From positions 62,001 through 126,000 of the forward strand of contig JACZZP010000025.1 in the NCBI GenBank assembly GCA_015183035.1: 64,000 bases of DNA, written 5' to 3'. Under the pieces are notes generated by a model. The model made no database searches, was not told the origin of the DNA, and saw only the letters and a program-made list of their open reading frames with translations. The stretch's first letter is position 1, and each line of letters opens with the position of its first letter. Of the stretch, positions 15,001 to 30,585 are shown in pieces. This DNA comes from Meloidogyne chitwoodi (lineage: Eukaryota; Nematoda; Chromadorea; Rhabditida; Meloidogynidae). A program made the translations under genes and the position numbers.

Positions 15001-18000
15001 ACGAATACATTTTACAAAAATATTGTTATCTTGTTTTAGGTGAATTTATAATACCTATATATTTATTTCGTTAAGTATATTTTATTCTAATTTTTCGTTT
15101 CTAAATTTATTCGAATCAACGAATACATTTTACAAAAATATTGTTATCTTGTTTTAGGTGAATTTATAATACCTATATATTTATTTCGTGAAGTATATTT
15201 TATTCTAATTTTTCGATTCTAAATTTATTCGAATCAACGAATACATTTTACAAAAATATTGTTATCTTGTTTTAGGTGAATTTATAATACCTATATATTT
15301 ATTTCGTGAAGTATATTTTATTCTAATTTTTCGATTCTAAATTTATTCGAATCAACGAATACATTTTACAAAAATATTGTTATCTTGTTTTAGGTGAATT
15401 TATAATACCTATATATTTATTTCGTGAAGTATATTTTATTCTAATTTTTCGTTTCTAAATGTGTTCGAATCAACGAATACATTTTACAAAAATATTGTTA
15501 TCTTGTTTTAGGTGAATTTATAATACCTATATATTTATTTCGTGAAGTATATTTTATTCTAATTTTTCGTTTCTAAATTTGTTCGAATCAACGAATACAT
15601 TTTACAAAAATATTGTTATCTTGTTTTAGGTGAATTTATAATAACTATATATTTATTTCGTGAAGTATATTTTATTCTAATTTTTCGTTTCTAAATTTGT
15701 TCGAATCAACGAATACATTTTACAAAAATATTGTTATCTTGTTTTAGGTGAATTTATAATACCTATATATTTATTTCGTTAATTATATTTTATTCTAATT
15801 TTTCGTTTCTAAATTTATTCGAATCAACGAATACATTTTACAAAAATATTGTTATCTTGTTTTAGGTGAATTTATAATACTTATATATTATTTCGTTAAT
15901 TATATTTTATTCTAATTTTTCGTTTCTAAATTTATTCGAATCAACGAATACATTTTACAAAAATATTGTTATCTTGTTTTAGGTGAATTTATAATACCTA
16001 TATATTTATTTCGTGAAGTATATTTTATTCTAATTTTTCGTTTCTAAATTTGTTCGAATCAACGAATACATTTTACAAAAATATTGTTATCTTGTTTTAG
16101 GTGAATTTATAATACCTATATATTTATTTCGTTAATTATATTTTATTCTAATTTTTCGTTTCTAAATTTATTCGAATCAACGAATACATTTTACAAAAAT
16201 ATTGTTATCTTGTTTTAGGTGAATTTATAATACCTATATATTTATTTCGTGAAGTATATTTTATTCTAATTTTTCGATTCTAAATTTATTCGAATCAACG
16301 AATACATTTTACAAAAATATTGTTATCTTGTTTTAGGTGATTTTATAATACCTATATATTTATTTCGTTAATTATATTTTATTCTAATTTTTCGTTTCTA
16401 AATTTATTCGAATCAACGAATACATTTTACAAAAATATTGTTATCTTGTTTTAGGTGAATTTATAATACTTATATATTATTTCGTTAATTATATTTTATT
16501 CTAATTTTTCGTTTCTAAATTTATTCGAATCAACGAATACATTTTACAAAAATATTGTTATCTTGTTTTAGGTGAATTTATAATACCTATATATTTATTT
16601 CGTTAAGTATATTTTATTCTAATTTTTCGATTCTAAATTTATTCGAATCAACGAATACATTTTACAAAAATATTGTTATCTTGTTTTAGGTGATTTTATA
16701 ATACCTATATATTTATTTCGTTAATTATATTTTATTCTAATTTTTCGTTTCTAAATTTATTCGAATCAACGAATACATTTTACAAAAATATTGTTATCTT
16801 GTTTTAGGTGAATTTATAATACTTATATATTATTTCGTTAATTATATTTTATTCTAATTTTTCGATTCTAAATTTATTCGAATCAACGAATACATTTTAC
16901 AAAAATATTGTTATCTTGTTTTAGGTGATTTTATAATACCTATATATTTATTTCGTTAATTATATTTTATTCTAATTTTTCGTTTCTAAATTTATTCGAA
17001 TCAACGAATACATTTTACAAAAATATTGTTATCTTGTTTTAGGTGAATTTATAATACTTATATATTATTTCGTTAATTATATTTTATTCTAATTTTTCGT
17101 TTCTAAATTTATTCGAATCAACGAATACATTTTACAAAAATATTGTTATCTTGTTTTAGGTGAATTTATAATACCTATATATTTATTTCGTTAAGTATAT
17201 TTTATTCTAATTTTTCGTTTCTAAATTTATTCGAATCAACGAATACATTTTACAAAAATATTGTTATCTTGTTTTAGGTGAATTTATAATACTTATATAT
17301 TATTTCGTTAATTATATTTTATTCTAATTTTTCGTTTCTAAATTTATTCGAATCAACGAATACATTTTACAAAAATATTGTTATCTTGTTTTAGGTGAAT
17401 TTATAATACCTATATATTTATTTCGTGAAGTATATTTTATTCTAATTTTTCGTTTCTAAATGTGTTCGAATCAACGAATACATTTTACAAAAATATTGTT
17501 ATCTTGTTTTAGGTGAATTTATAATACCTATATATTTATTTCGTGAAGTATATTTTATTCTAATTTTTCGTTTCTAAATTTGTTCGAATCAACGAATACA
17601 TTTTACAAAAATATTGTTATCTTGTTTTAGGTGAATTTATAATAACTATATATTTATTTCGTGAAGTATATTTTATTCTAATTTTTCGTTTCTAAATTTG
17701 TTCGAATCAACGAATACATTTTACAAAAATATTGTTATCTTGTTTTAGGTGAATTTATAATACCTATATAATTATTTCGTTAAGTATATTTTATTCTAAT
17801 TTTTCGTTTCTAAATTTATTCGAATCAACGAATACATTTTACAAAAATATTGTTATCTTGTTTTACGTGAATTTATAATACCTATATATTTATTTCGTGA
17901 AGTATATTTTATTCTAATTTTTCGTTTCTAAATTTGTTCGAATCAACGAATACATTTTACAAAAATATTGTTATCTTGTTTTAGGTGAATTTATAATACC

Positions 18001-21000
18001 TATATATTTATTTCGTTAAGTATATTTTATTCTAATTTTTCGTTTCTAAATTTGTTCGAATCAACGAATACATTTTACAAAAATATTGTTATCTTGTTTT
18101 AGGTGAATTTATAATACCTATATATTTATTTCGTTAAGTATATTTTATTCTAATTTTTCGTTTCTAAATTTATTCGAATCAACGAATACATTTTAAAAAT
18201 ATTGTTATCTTGTTTTAGGTGAATTTATAATACCTATATATTTATTTCGTTAAGTATATTTTATTCTAATTTTTCGTTTCTAAATTTATTCGAATCAACG
18301 AATACATTTTAAAAATATTGTTATCTTGTTTTAGGTGAATTTATAATACCTATATATTTATTTCGTTAAGTATATTTTATTCTAATTTTTCGTTTCTAAA
18401 TTTATTCGAATCAACGAATACATTTTACAAAAATATTGTTATCTTGTTTTAGGTGAATTTATAATACTTATATATTATTTCGTTAATTATATTTTATTCT
18501 AATTTTTCGTTTCTAAATTTATTCGAATCAACGAATACATTTTACAAGAATATTGTTATCTTGTTTTAGGTGAATTTATAATACCTATATATTTATTTCG
18601 TTAATTATATTTTATTCTAATTTTTCGTTTCTAAATTTATTCGAATCAACGAATACATTTTACAAAAATATTGTTATCTTGTTTTAGGTGAATTTATAAT
18701 ACCTATATATTTATTTCGTTAATTATATTTTATTCTAATTTTTCGTTTCTAAATTTATTCGAATCAACGAATACATTTTACAAAAATATTGTTATCTTGT
18801 TTTAGGTGAATTTATAATACCTATATATTTATTTCGTGAAGTATATTTTATTCTAATTTTTCGTTTCTAAATTTGTTCGAATCAACGAATACATTTTACA
18901 AAAATATTGTTATCTTGTTTTAGGTGAATTTATAATACCTATATATTTATTTCGTTAAGTATATTTTATTCTAATTTTTCGTTTCTAAATTTATTCGAAT
19001 CAACGAATACATTTTACAAAAATATTGTTATCTTGTTTTAGGTGAATTTATAATACCTATATATTTATTTCGTTAAGTATATTTTATTCTAATTTTTCGT
19101 TTCTAAATTTATTCGAATCAACGAATACATTTTACAAAAATATTGTTATCTTGTTTTAGGTGAATTTATAATACCTATATATTTATTTCGTTAATTATAT
19201 TTTATTCTAATTTTTCGTTTCTAAATTTATTCGAATCAACGAATACATTTTACAAAAATATTGTTATCTTGTTTTAGGTGAATTTATAATACTTATATAT
19301 TATTTCGTTAATTATATTTTATTCTAATTTTTCGTTTCTAAATTTATTCGAATCAACGAATACATTTTACAAAAATATTGTTATCTTGTTTTAGGTGAAT
19401 TTATAATACCTATATATTTATTTCGTTAATTATATTTTATTCTAATTTTTCGTTTCTAAATTTATTCGAATCAACGAATACATTTTACAAAAATATTGTT
19501 ATCTTGTTTTAGGTGAATTTATAATACCTATATATTTATTTCGTTAATTATATTTTATTCTAATTTTTCGTTTCTAAATTTATTCGAATCAACGAATACA
19601 TTTTACAAAAATATTGTTATCTTGTTTTAGGTGAATTTATAATACTTATATATTATTTCGTTAATTATATTTTATTCTAATTTTTCGTTTCTAAATTTAT
19701 TCGAATCAACGAATACATTTTACAAAAATATTGTTATCTTGTTTTAGGTGAATTTATAATACCTATATATTTATTTCGTTAATTATATTTTATTCTAATT
19801 TTTCGTTTCTAAATTTATTCGAATCAACGAATACATTTTACAAAAATATTGTTATCTTGTTTTAGGTGAATTTATAATACCTATATATTTATTTCGTTAA
19901 GTATATTTTATTCTAAATTTTCGTTTCTAAATTTATTCGAATCAACGAATACATTTTACAAAAATATTGTTATCTTGTTTTAGGTGAATTTATAATACCT
20001 ATATATTTATTTCGTTAATTATATTTTATTCTAATTTTTCGTTTCTAAATTTATTCGAATCAACGAATACATTTTACAAAAATATTGTTATCTTGTTTTA
20101 GGTGAATTTATAATACTTATATATTATTTCGTTAATTATATTTTATTCTAATTTTTCGTTTCTAAATTTATTCGAATCAACGAATACATTTTACAAAAAT
20201 ATTGTTATCTTGTTTTAGGTGAATTTATAATACCTATATATTTATTTCGTTAATTATATTTTATTCTAATTTTTCGTTTCTAAATTTATTCGAATCAACG
20301 AATACATTTTACAAAAATATTGTTATCTTGTTTTAGGTGAATTTATAATACCTATATATTTATTTCGTTAATTATATTTTATTCTAATTTTTCGTTTCTA
20401 AATTTATTCGAATCAACGAATACATTTTACAAAAATATTGTTATCTTGTTTTAGGTGAATTTATAATACTTATATATTATTTCGTTAATTATATTTTATT
20501 CTAATTTTTCGTTTCTAAATTTGTTCGAATCAACGAATACATTTTACAAAAATATTGTTATCTTGTTTTAGGTGAATTTATAATACCTATATATTTATTT
20601 CGTTAATTATATTTTATTCTAATTTTTCGTTTCTAAATTTATTCGAATCAACGAATACATTTTACAAAAATATTGTTATCTTGTTTTAGGTGAATTTATA
20701 ATGCCTATATATTTATTTCGTGAAGTATATTTTATTCTAATTTTTCGTTTCTAAATTTGTTCGAATCAACGAATACATTTTACAAAAATATTGTTATCTT
20801 GTTTTAGGTGAATTTATAATACCTATATATTTATTTCGTTAAGTATATTTTATTCTAATTTTTCGTTTCTAAATTTATTCGAATCAACGAATACATTTTA
20901 CAAAAATATTGTTATCTTGTTTTAGGTGAATTTATAATACCTATATATTTATTTCGTTAAGTATATTTTATTCTAATTTTTCGTTTCTAAATTTATTCGA

Positions 21001-24000
21001 ATCAACGAATACATTTTACAAAAATATTGTTATCTTGTTTTAGGTGAATTTATAATACCTATATATTTATTTCGTTAATTATATTTTATTCTAATTTTTC
21101 GTTTCTAAATTTATTCGAATCAACGAATACATTTTACAAAAATATTGTTATCTTGTTTTAGGTGAATTTATAATACCTATATATTTATTTCGTTAATTAT
21201 ATTTTATTCTAATTTTTCGTTTCTAAATTTATTCGAATCAACGAATACATTTTACAAAAATATTGTTATCTTGTTTTAGGTGAATTTATAATACTTATAT
21301 ATTATTTCGTTAATTATATTTTATTCTAATTTTTCGTTTCTAAATTTATTCGAATCAACGAATACATTTTACAAAAATATTGTTATCTTGTTTTAGGTGA
21401 ATTTATAATACCTATATATTTATTTCGTTAATTATATTTTATTCTAATTTTTCGTTTCTAAATTTATTCGAATCAACGAATACATTTTACAAAAATATTG
21501 TTATCTTGTTTTAGGTGAATTTATAATACTTATATATTATTTCGTTAATTATATTTTATTCTAATTTTTCGTTTCTAAATTTATTCGAATCAACGAATAC
21601 ATTTTACAAAAATATTGTTATCTTGTTTTAGGTGAATTTATAATACCTATATATTTATTTCGTTAATTATATTTTATTCTAATTTTTCGTTTCTAAATTT
21701 ATTCGAATCAACGAATACATTTTACAAAAATATTGTTATCTTGTTTTAGGTGAATTTATAATACTTATATATTATTTCGTTAATTATATTTTATTCTAAT
21801 TTTTCGTTTCTAAATTTATTCGAATCAACGAATACATTTTACAAAAATATTGTTATCTTGTTTTAGGTGAATTTATAATACCTATATATTTATTTCGTTA
21901 AGTATATTTTATTCTAATTTTTCGTTTCTAAATTTGTTCGAATCAACGAATACATTTTACAAAAATATTGTTATCTTGTTTTAGGTGAATTTATAATACC
22001 TATATATTTATTTCGTTAAGTATATTTTATTCTAATTTTTCGTTTCTAAATTTATTCGAATCAACAAATACATTTTACAAAAATATTGTTATCTTGTTTT
22101 AGGTGAATTTATAATACCTATATATTTATTTCGTTAAGTATATTTTATTCTAATTTTTCGTTTCTAAATTTGTTCGAATCAACGAATACATTTTACAAAA
22201 ATATTGTTATCTTGTTTTAGGTGAATTTATAATACTTATATATTATTTCGTTAATTATATTTTATTCTAATTTTTCGTTTCTAAATTTATTCGAATCAAC
22301 GAATACATTTTACAAAAATATTGTTATCTTGTTTTATGTGAATTTATAATACTTATATATTATTTCGTTAATTATATTTTATTCTAATTTTTCGTTTCTA
22401 AATTTATTCGAATCAACGAATACATTTTACAAAAATATTGTTATCTTGTTTTAGGTGAATTTATAATACCTATATATTTATTTCGTTAAGTATATTTTAT
22501 TCTAATTTTTCGTTTCTAAATTTGTTCGAATCAACGAATACATTTTACAAAAATATTGTTATCTTGTTTTAGGTGAATTTATAATACCTATATATTTATT
22601 TCGTTAAGTATATTTTATTCTAATTTTTCGATTCTAAATTTATTCGAATCAACGAATACATTTTACAAAAATATTGTTATCTTGTTTTAGGTGAATTTAT
22701 AATACCTATATATTTATTTCGTTAAGTATATTTTATTCTAATTTTTCGTTTCTAAATTTATTCGAATCAACGAATACATTTTACAAAAATATTGTTATCT
22801 TGTTTTAGGTGAATTTATAATACCTATATATTTATTTCGTTAAGTATATTTTATTCTAATTTTTCGTTTCTAAATTTATTCGAATCAACGAATACATTTT
22901 ACAAAAATATTGTTATCTTGTTTTAGGTGAATTTATAATACCTATATATTTATTTCGTTAATTATATTTTATTCTAATTTTTCGTTTCTAAATTTATTCG
23001 AATCAACGAATACATTTTACAAAAATATTGTTATCTTGTTTTAGGTGAATTTATAATACTTATATATTATTTCGTTAATTATATTTTATTCTAATTTTTC
23101 GTTTCTAAATTTATTCGAATCAACGAATACATTTTACAAAAATATTGTTATCTTGTTTTAGGTGAATTTATAATACCTATATATTTATTTCGTTAAGTAT
23201 ATTTTATTCTAATTTTTCGTTTCTAAATTTATTCGAATCAACGAATACATTTTACAAAAATATTGTTATCTTGTTTTAGGTGAATTTATAATACCTATAT
23301 ATTTATTTCGTTAATTATATTTTATTCTAATTTTTCGTTTCTAAATTTATTCGAATCAACGAATACATTTTACAAAAATATTGTTATCTTGTTTTAGGTG
23401 AATTTATAATACCTATATAATTATTTCGTTAAGTATATTTTATTCTAATTTTTCGTTTCTAAATTTATTCGAATCAACGAATACATTTTACAAAAATATT
23501 GTTATCTTGTTTTAGGTGAATTTATAATACCTATATATTTATTTCGTTAAGTATATTTTATTCTAATTTTTCGTTTCTAAATTTGTTCGAATCAACGAAT
23601 ACATTTTACAAAAATATTGTTATCTTGTTTTAGGTGAATTTATAATACCTATATATTTATTTCGTTAAGTATATTTTATTCTAATTTTTCGATTCTAAAT
23701 TTATTCGAATCAACGAATACATTTTACAAAAATATTGTTATCTTGTTTTAGGTGAATTTATAATACCTATATATTTATTTCGTTAAGTATATTTTATTCT
23801 AATTTTTCGTTTCTAAATTTATTCGAATCAACGAATACATTTTACAAAAATATTGTTATCTTGTTTTAGGTGAATTTATAATACCTATATATTTATTTCG
23901 TTAAGTATATTTTATTCTAATTTTTCGTTTCTAAATTTGTTCGAATCAACGAATACATTTTACAAAAATATTGTTATCTTGTTTTAGGTGAATTTATAAT

Positions 24001-27000
24001 ACTTATATATTATTTCGTTAATTATATTTTATTCTAATTTTTCGTTTCTAAATTTATTCGAATCAACGAATACATTTTACAAAAATATTGTTATCTTGTT
24101 TTATGTGAATTTATAATACTTATATATTATTTCGTTAATTATATTTTATTCTAATTTTTCGTTTCTAAATTTATTCGAATCAACGAATACATTTTACAAA
24201 AATATTGTTATCTTGTTTTAGGTGAATTTATAATACCTATATATTTATTTCGTTAAGTATATTTTATTCTAATTTTTCGTTTCTTAATTTGTTCGAATCA
24301 ACGAATACATTTTACAAAAATATTGTTATCTTGTTTTAGGTGAATTTATAATACCTATATATTTATTTCGTTAAGTATATTTTATTCTAATTTTTCGTTT
24401 CTAAATTTGTTCGAATCAACGAATACATTTTACAAAAATATTGTTATCTTGTTTTAGGTGAATTTATAATACTTATATATTATTTCGTTAATTATATTTT
24501 ATTCTAATTTTTCGTTTCTAAATTTATTCGAATCAACGAATACATTTTACAAAAATATTGTTATCTTGTTTTATGTGAATTTATAATACTTATATATTAT
24601 TTCGTTAATTATATTTTATTCTAATTTTTCGTTTCTAAATTTATTCGAATCAACGAATACATTTTACAAAAATATTGTTATCTTGTTTTAGGTGAATTTA
24701 TAATACCTATATATTTATTTCGTTAAGTATATTTTATTCTAATTTTTCGTTTCTTAATTTGTTCGAATCAACGAATACATTTTACAAAAATATTGTTATC
24801 TTGTTTTAGGTGAATTTATAATACCTATATATTTATTTCGTTAAGTATATTTTATTCTAATTTTTCGTTTCTAAATTTGTTCGAATCAACGAATACATTT
24901 TACAAAAATATTGTTATCTTGTTTTAGGTGAATTTTAATACCTATATATTTATTTCGTTAAGTATATTTTATTCTAATTTTTCGTTTCTAAATTTATTCG
25001 AATCAACGAATACATTTTACAAAAATATTGTTATCTTGTTTTAGGTGAATTTATAATACCTATATATTTATTTCGTTAATTATATTTTATTCTAATTTTT
25101 GGTTTCTAAATTTATTCGAATCAACGAATACATTTTACAAAAATATTGTTATCTTGTTTTAGGTGAATTTATAATACTTATATATTATTTCGTTAATTAT
25201 ATTTTATTCTAATTTTTCGTTTCTAAATTTATTCGAATCAACGAATACATTTTACAAAAATATTGTTATCTTGTTTTAGGTGAATTTATAATACCTATAT
25301 ATTTATTTCGTTAAGTATATTTTATTCTAATTTTTCGTTTCTAAATTTGTTCGAATCAACGAATACATTTTACAAAAATATTGTTATCTTGTTTTAGGTG
25401 AATTTATAATACTTATATATTATTTCGTTAATTATATTTTATTCTAATTTTTCGTTTCTAAATTTTTCGAATCAACGAATACATTTTACAAAAATATTGT
25501 TATCTTGTTTTAGGTGAATTTATAATACTTATATATTATTTCGTTAATTATATTTTATTCTAATTTTTCGTTTCTAAATTTATTCGAATCAACGAATACA
25601 TTTTACAAAAATATTGTTATCTTGTTTTAGGTGAATTTATAATACCTATATAATTATTTCGTTAAGTATATTTTATTCTAATTTTTCGTTTCTAAATTTA
25701 TTCGAATCAACGAATACATTTTACAAAAATATTGTTATCTTGTTTTAGGTGAATTTATAATACCTATATATTTATTTCGTTAATTATATTTTATTCTAAT
25801 TTTTGGTTTCTAAATTTATTCGAATCAACGAATACATTTTACAAAAATATTGTTATCTTGTTTTAGGTGAATTTATAATACTTATATATTATTTCGTTAA
25901 TTATATTTTATTCTAATTTTTCGTTTCTAAATTTGTTCGAATCAACGAATACATTTTACAAAAATATTGTTATCTTGTTTTAGGTGAATTTATAATACCT
26001 ATATATTTATTTCGTTAAGTATATTTTATTCTAATTTTTCGTTTCTAAATTTGTTCGAATCAACGAATACATTTTACAAAAATATTGTTATCTTGTTTTA
26101 GGTGAATTTTAATACCTATATATTTATTTCGTTAAGTATATTTTATTCTAATTTTTCGTTTCTAAATTTATTCGAATCAACGAATACATTTTACAAAAAT
26201 ATTGTTATCTTGTTTTAGGTGAATTTATAATACCTATATATTTATTTCGTTAATTATATTTTATTCTAATTTTTGGTTTCTAAATTTATTCGAATCAACG
26301 AATACATTTTACAAAAATATTGTTATCTTGTTTTAGGTGAATTTATAATACTTATATATTATTTCGTTAATTATATTTTATTCTAATTTTTCGTTTCTAA
26401 ATTTGTTCGAATCAACGAATACATTTTACAAAAATATTGTTATCTTGTTTTAGGTGAATTTATAATACCTATATATTTATTTCGTTAAGTATATTTTATT
26501 CTAATTTTTCGTTTCTTAATTTGTTCGAATCAACGAATACATTTTACAAAAATATTGTTATCTTGTTTTAGGTGAATTTATAATACCTATATATTTATTT
26601 CGTTAAGTATATTTTATTCTAATTTTTCGTTTCTAAATTTGTTCGAATCAACGAATACATTTTACAAAAATATTGTTATCTTGTTTTAGGTGAATTTTAA
26701 TACCTATATATTTATTTCGTTAAGTATATTTTATTCTAATTTTTCGTTTCTAAATTTATTCGAATCAACGAATACATTTTACAAAAATATTGTTATCTTG
26801 TTTTAGGTGAATTTATAATACCTATATATTTATTTCGTTAATTATATTTTATTCTAATTTTTGGTTTCTAAATTTATTCGAATCAACGAATACATTTTAC
26901 AAAAATATTGTTATCTTGTTTTAGGTGAATTTATAATACTTATATATTATTTCGTTAATTATATTTTATTCTAATTTTTCGTTTCTAAATTTATTCGAAT

Positions 27001-30000
27001 CAACGAATACATTTTACAAAAATATTGTTATCTTGTTTTAGGTGAATTTATAATACCTATATATTTATTTCGTTAAGTATATTTTATTCTAATTTTTCGT
27101 TTCTAAATTTGTTCGAATCAACGAATACATTTTACAAAAATATTGTTATCTTGTTTTAGGTGAATTTATAATACTTATATATTATTTCGTTAATTATATT
27201 TTATTCTAATTTTTCGTTTCTAAATTTATTCGAATCAACGAATACATTTTACAAAAATATTGTTATCTTGTTTTAGGTGAATTTATAATACTTATATATT
27301 ATTTCGTTAATTATATTTTATTCTAATTTTTCGTTTCTAAATTTATTCGAATCAACGAATACATTTTACAAAAATATTGTTATCTTGTTTTAGGTGAATT
27401 TATAATACCTATATATTTATTTCGTTAAGTATATTTTATTCTAATTTTTCGTTTCTAAATTTGTTCGAATCAACGAATACATTTTACAAAAATATTGTTA
27501 TCTTGTTTTAGGTGAATTTATAATACCTATATATTTATTTCGTTAAGTATATTTTATTCTAATTTTTCGTTTCTAAATTTATTCGAATCAACGAATACAT
27601 TTTACAAAAATATTGTTATCTTGTTTTAGGTGAATTTATAATACCTATATATTTATTTCGTTAATTATATTTTATTCTAATTTTTCGTTTCTAAATTTAT
27701 TCGAATCAACGAATACATTTTACAAAAATATTGTTATCTTGTTTTAGGTGAATTTATAATACCTATATAATTATTTCGTTAAGTATATTTTATTCTAATT
27801 TTTCGTTTCTAAATTTATTCGAATCAACGAATACATTTTACAAAAATATTGTTATCTTGTTTTAGGTGAATTTATAATACCTATATATTTATTTCGTTAA
27901 GTATATTTTATTCTAATTTTTCGTTTCTAAATTTATTCGAATCAACGAATACATTTTACAAAAATATTGTTATCTTGTTTTAGGTGAATTTATAATACCT
28001 ATATATTTATTTCGTTAAGTATATTTTATTCTAATTTTTCGTTTCTAAATTTGTTCGAATCAACGAATACATTTTACAAAAATATTGTTATCTTGTTTTA
28101 GGTGAATTTATAATACCTATATATTTATTTCGTTAAGTATATTTTATTCTAATTTTTCGTTTCTAAATTTATTCGAATCAACGAATACATTTTACAAAAA
28201 TATTGTTATCTTGTTTTAGGTGAATTTATAATACCTATATATTTATTTCGTTAATTATATTTTATTCTAATTTTTCGTTTCTAAATTTATTCGAATCAAC
28301 GAATACATTTTACAAAAATATTGTTATCTTGTTTTAGGTGAATTTATAATACCTATATAATTATTTCGTTAAGTATATTTTATTCTAATTTTTCGTTTCT
28401 AAATTTATTCGAATCAACGAATACATTTTACAAAAATATTGTTATCTTGTTTTAGGTGAATTTATAATACCTATATATTTATTTCGTTAAGTATATTTTA
28501 TTCTAATTTTTCGTTTCTAAATTTGTTCGAATCAACGAATACATTTTACAAAAATATTGTTATCTTGTTTTAGGTGAATTTATAATACCTATATATTTAT
28601 TTCGTTAAGTATATTTTATTCTAATTTTTCGATTCTAAATTTATTCGAATCAACGAATACATTTTACAAAAATATTGTTATCTTGTTTTAGGTGAATTTA
28701 TAATACCTATATATTTATTTCGTTAAGTATATTTTATTCTAATTTTTCGTTTCTAAATTTATTCGAATCAACGAATACATTTTACAAAAATATTGTTATC
28801 TTGTTTTAGGTGAATTTATAATACCTATATATTTATTTCGTTAAGTATATTTTATTCTAATTTTTCGTTTCTAAATTTGTTCGAATCAACGAATACATTT
28901 TACAAAAATATTGTTATCTTGTTTTAGGTGAATTTATAATACTTATATATTATTTCGTTAATTATATTTTATTCTAATTTTTCGTTTCTAAATTTATTCG
29001 AATCAACGAATACATTTTACAAAAATATTGTTATCTTGTTTTATGTGAATTTATAATACTTATATATTATTTCGTTAATTATATTTTATTCTAATTTTTC
29101 GTTTCTAAATTTATTCGAATCAACGAATACATTTTACAAAAATATTGTTATCTTGTTTTAGGTGAATTTATAATACCTATATATTTATTTCGTTAAGTAT
29201 ATTTTATTCTAATTTTTCGTTTCTTAATTTGTTCGAATCAACGAATACATTTTACAAAAATATTGTTATCTTGTTTTAGGTGAATTTATAATACCTATAT
29301 ATTTATTTCGTTAAGTATATTTTATTCTAATTTTTCGTTTCTAAATTTGTTCGAATCAACGAATACATTTTACAAAAATATTGTTATCTTGTTTTAGGTG
29401 AATTTATAATACCTATATATTTATTTCGTTAAGTATATTTTATTCTAATTTTTCGTTTCTAAATTTATTCGAATCAACGAATACATTTTACAAAAATATT
29501 GTTATCTTGTTTTAGGTGAATTTATAATACCTATATATTTATTTCGTTAATTATATTTTATTCTAATTTTTGGTTTCTAAATTTATTCGAATCAACGAAT
29601 ACATTTTACAAAAATATTGTTATCTTGTTTTAGGTGAATTTATAATACTTATATATTATTTCGTTAATTATATTTTATTCTAATTTTTCGTTTCTAAATT
29701 TATTCGAATCAACGAATACATTTTACAAAAATATTGTTATCTTGTTTTAGGTGAATTTATAATACCTATATATTTATTTCGTTAAGTATATTTTATTCTA
29801 ATTTTTCGTTTCTAAATTTGTTCGAATCAACGAATACATTTTACAAAAATATTGTTATCTTGTTTTAGGTGAATTTATAATACTTATATATTATTTCGTT
29901 AATTATATTTTATTCTAATTTTTCGTTTCTAAATTTATTCGAATCAACGAATACATTTTACAAAAATATTGTTATCTTGTTTTAGGTGAATTTATAATAC

Positions 30001-30585
30001 TTATATATTATTTCGTTAATTATATTTTATTCTAATTTTTCGTTTCTAAATTTATTCGAATCAACGAATACATTTTACAAAAATATTGTTATCTTGTTTT
30101 AGGTGAATTTATAATACCTATATATTTATTTCGTTAAGTATATTTTATTCTAATTTTTCGTTTCTAAATTTGTTCGAATCAACGAATACATTTTACAAAA
30201 ATATTGTTATCTTGTTTTAGGTGAATTTATAATACCTATATATTTATTTCGTTAAGTATATTTTATTCTAATTTTTCGTTTCTAAATTTATTCGAATCAA
30301 CGAATACATTTTACAAAAATATTGTTATCTTGTTTTAGGTGAATTTATAATACCTATATATTTATTTCGTTAATTATATTTTATTCTAATTTTTCGTTTC
30401 TAAATTTATTCGAATCAACGAATACATTTTACAAAAATATTGTTATCTTGTTTTAGGTGAATTTATAATACCTATATAATTATTTCGTTAAGTATATTTT
30501 ATTCTAATTTTTCGTTTCTAAATTTATTCGAATCAACGAATACATTTTACAAAAATATTGTTATCTTGTTTTAGGTGAATTTATA

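Larger units (their letters stand above)
1..30585. repeat. Satellite 1: 118-bp tandem array, about 259 copies
   Basis: Head-to-tail array with a period of 118 bp (unit starts at 1, 119, 237 and so on), running unbroken from the window edge to 30585, where the match stops after gaatttata. About 20% GC. Most units carry TTCGAA near their start, and the A-type units form a short inverted repeat, ATTCG-AATCAA-CGAAT. Main variants differ at three places: gtgaag, gttaag or gttaat; tttgttcg or tttattcg; and cctatatattt or the 1-bp shorter cttatatatt (117-bp unit). Rare changes (a 2-bp loss giving cgttcta, a g-for-a in aacggat, ttatgtg) mark copied blocks. Unit length is not a multiple of three and no long reading frame exists, so it is non-coding. 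A centromeric, subtelomeric or heterochromatic role is possible but not shown. Confidence 0.98.

Noticed and set aside
1..30585. CRISPR-like array (regular repeats)
   Set aside because: Repeats are contiguous 118-bp units without unique spacers, in eukaryotic sequence. This is a satellite.
1..30585. tRNA-derived unit: GTTCGAATC in many units resembles a pol III B box
   Set aside because: No A box, no cloverleaf and no terminator in the unit; the nine-base match also disappears in the A-type units.
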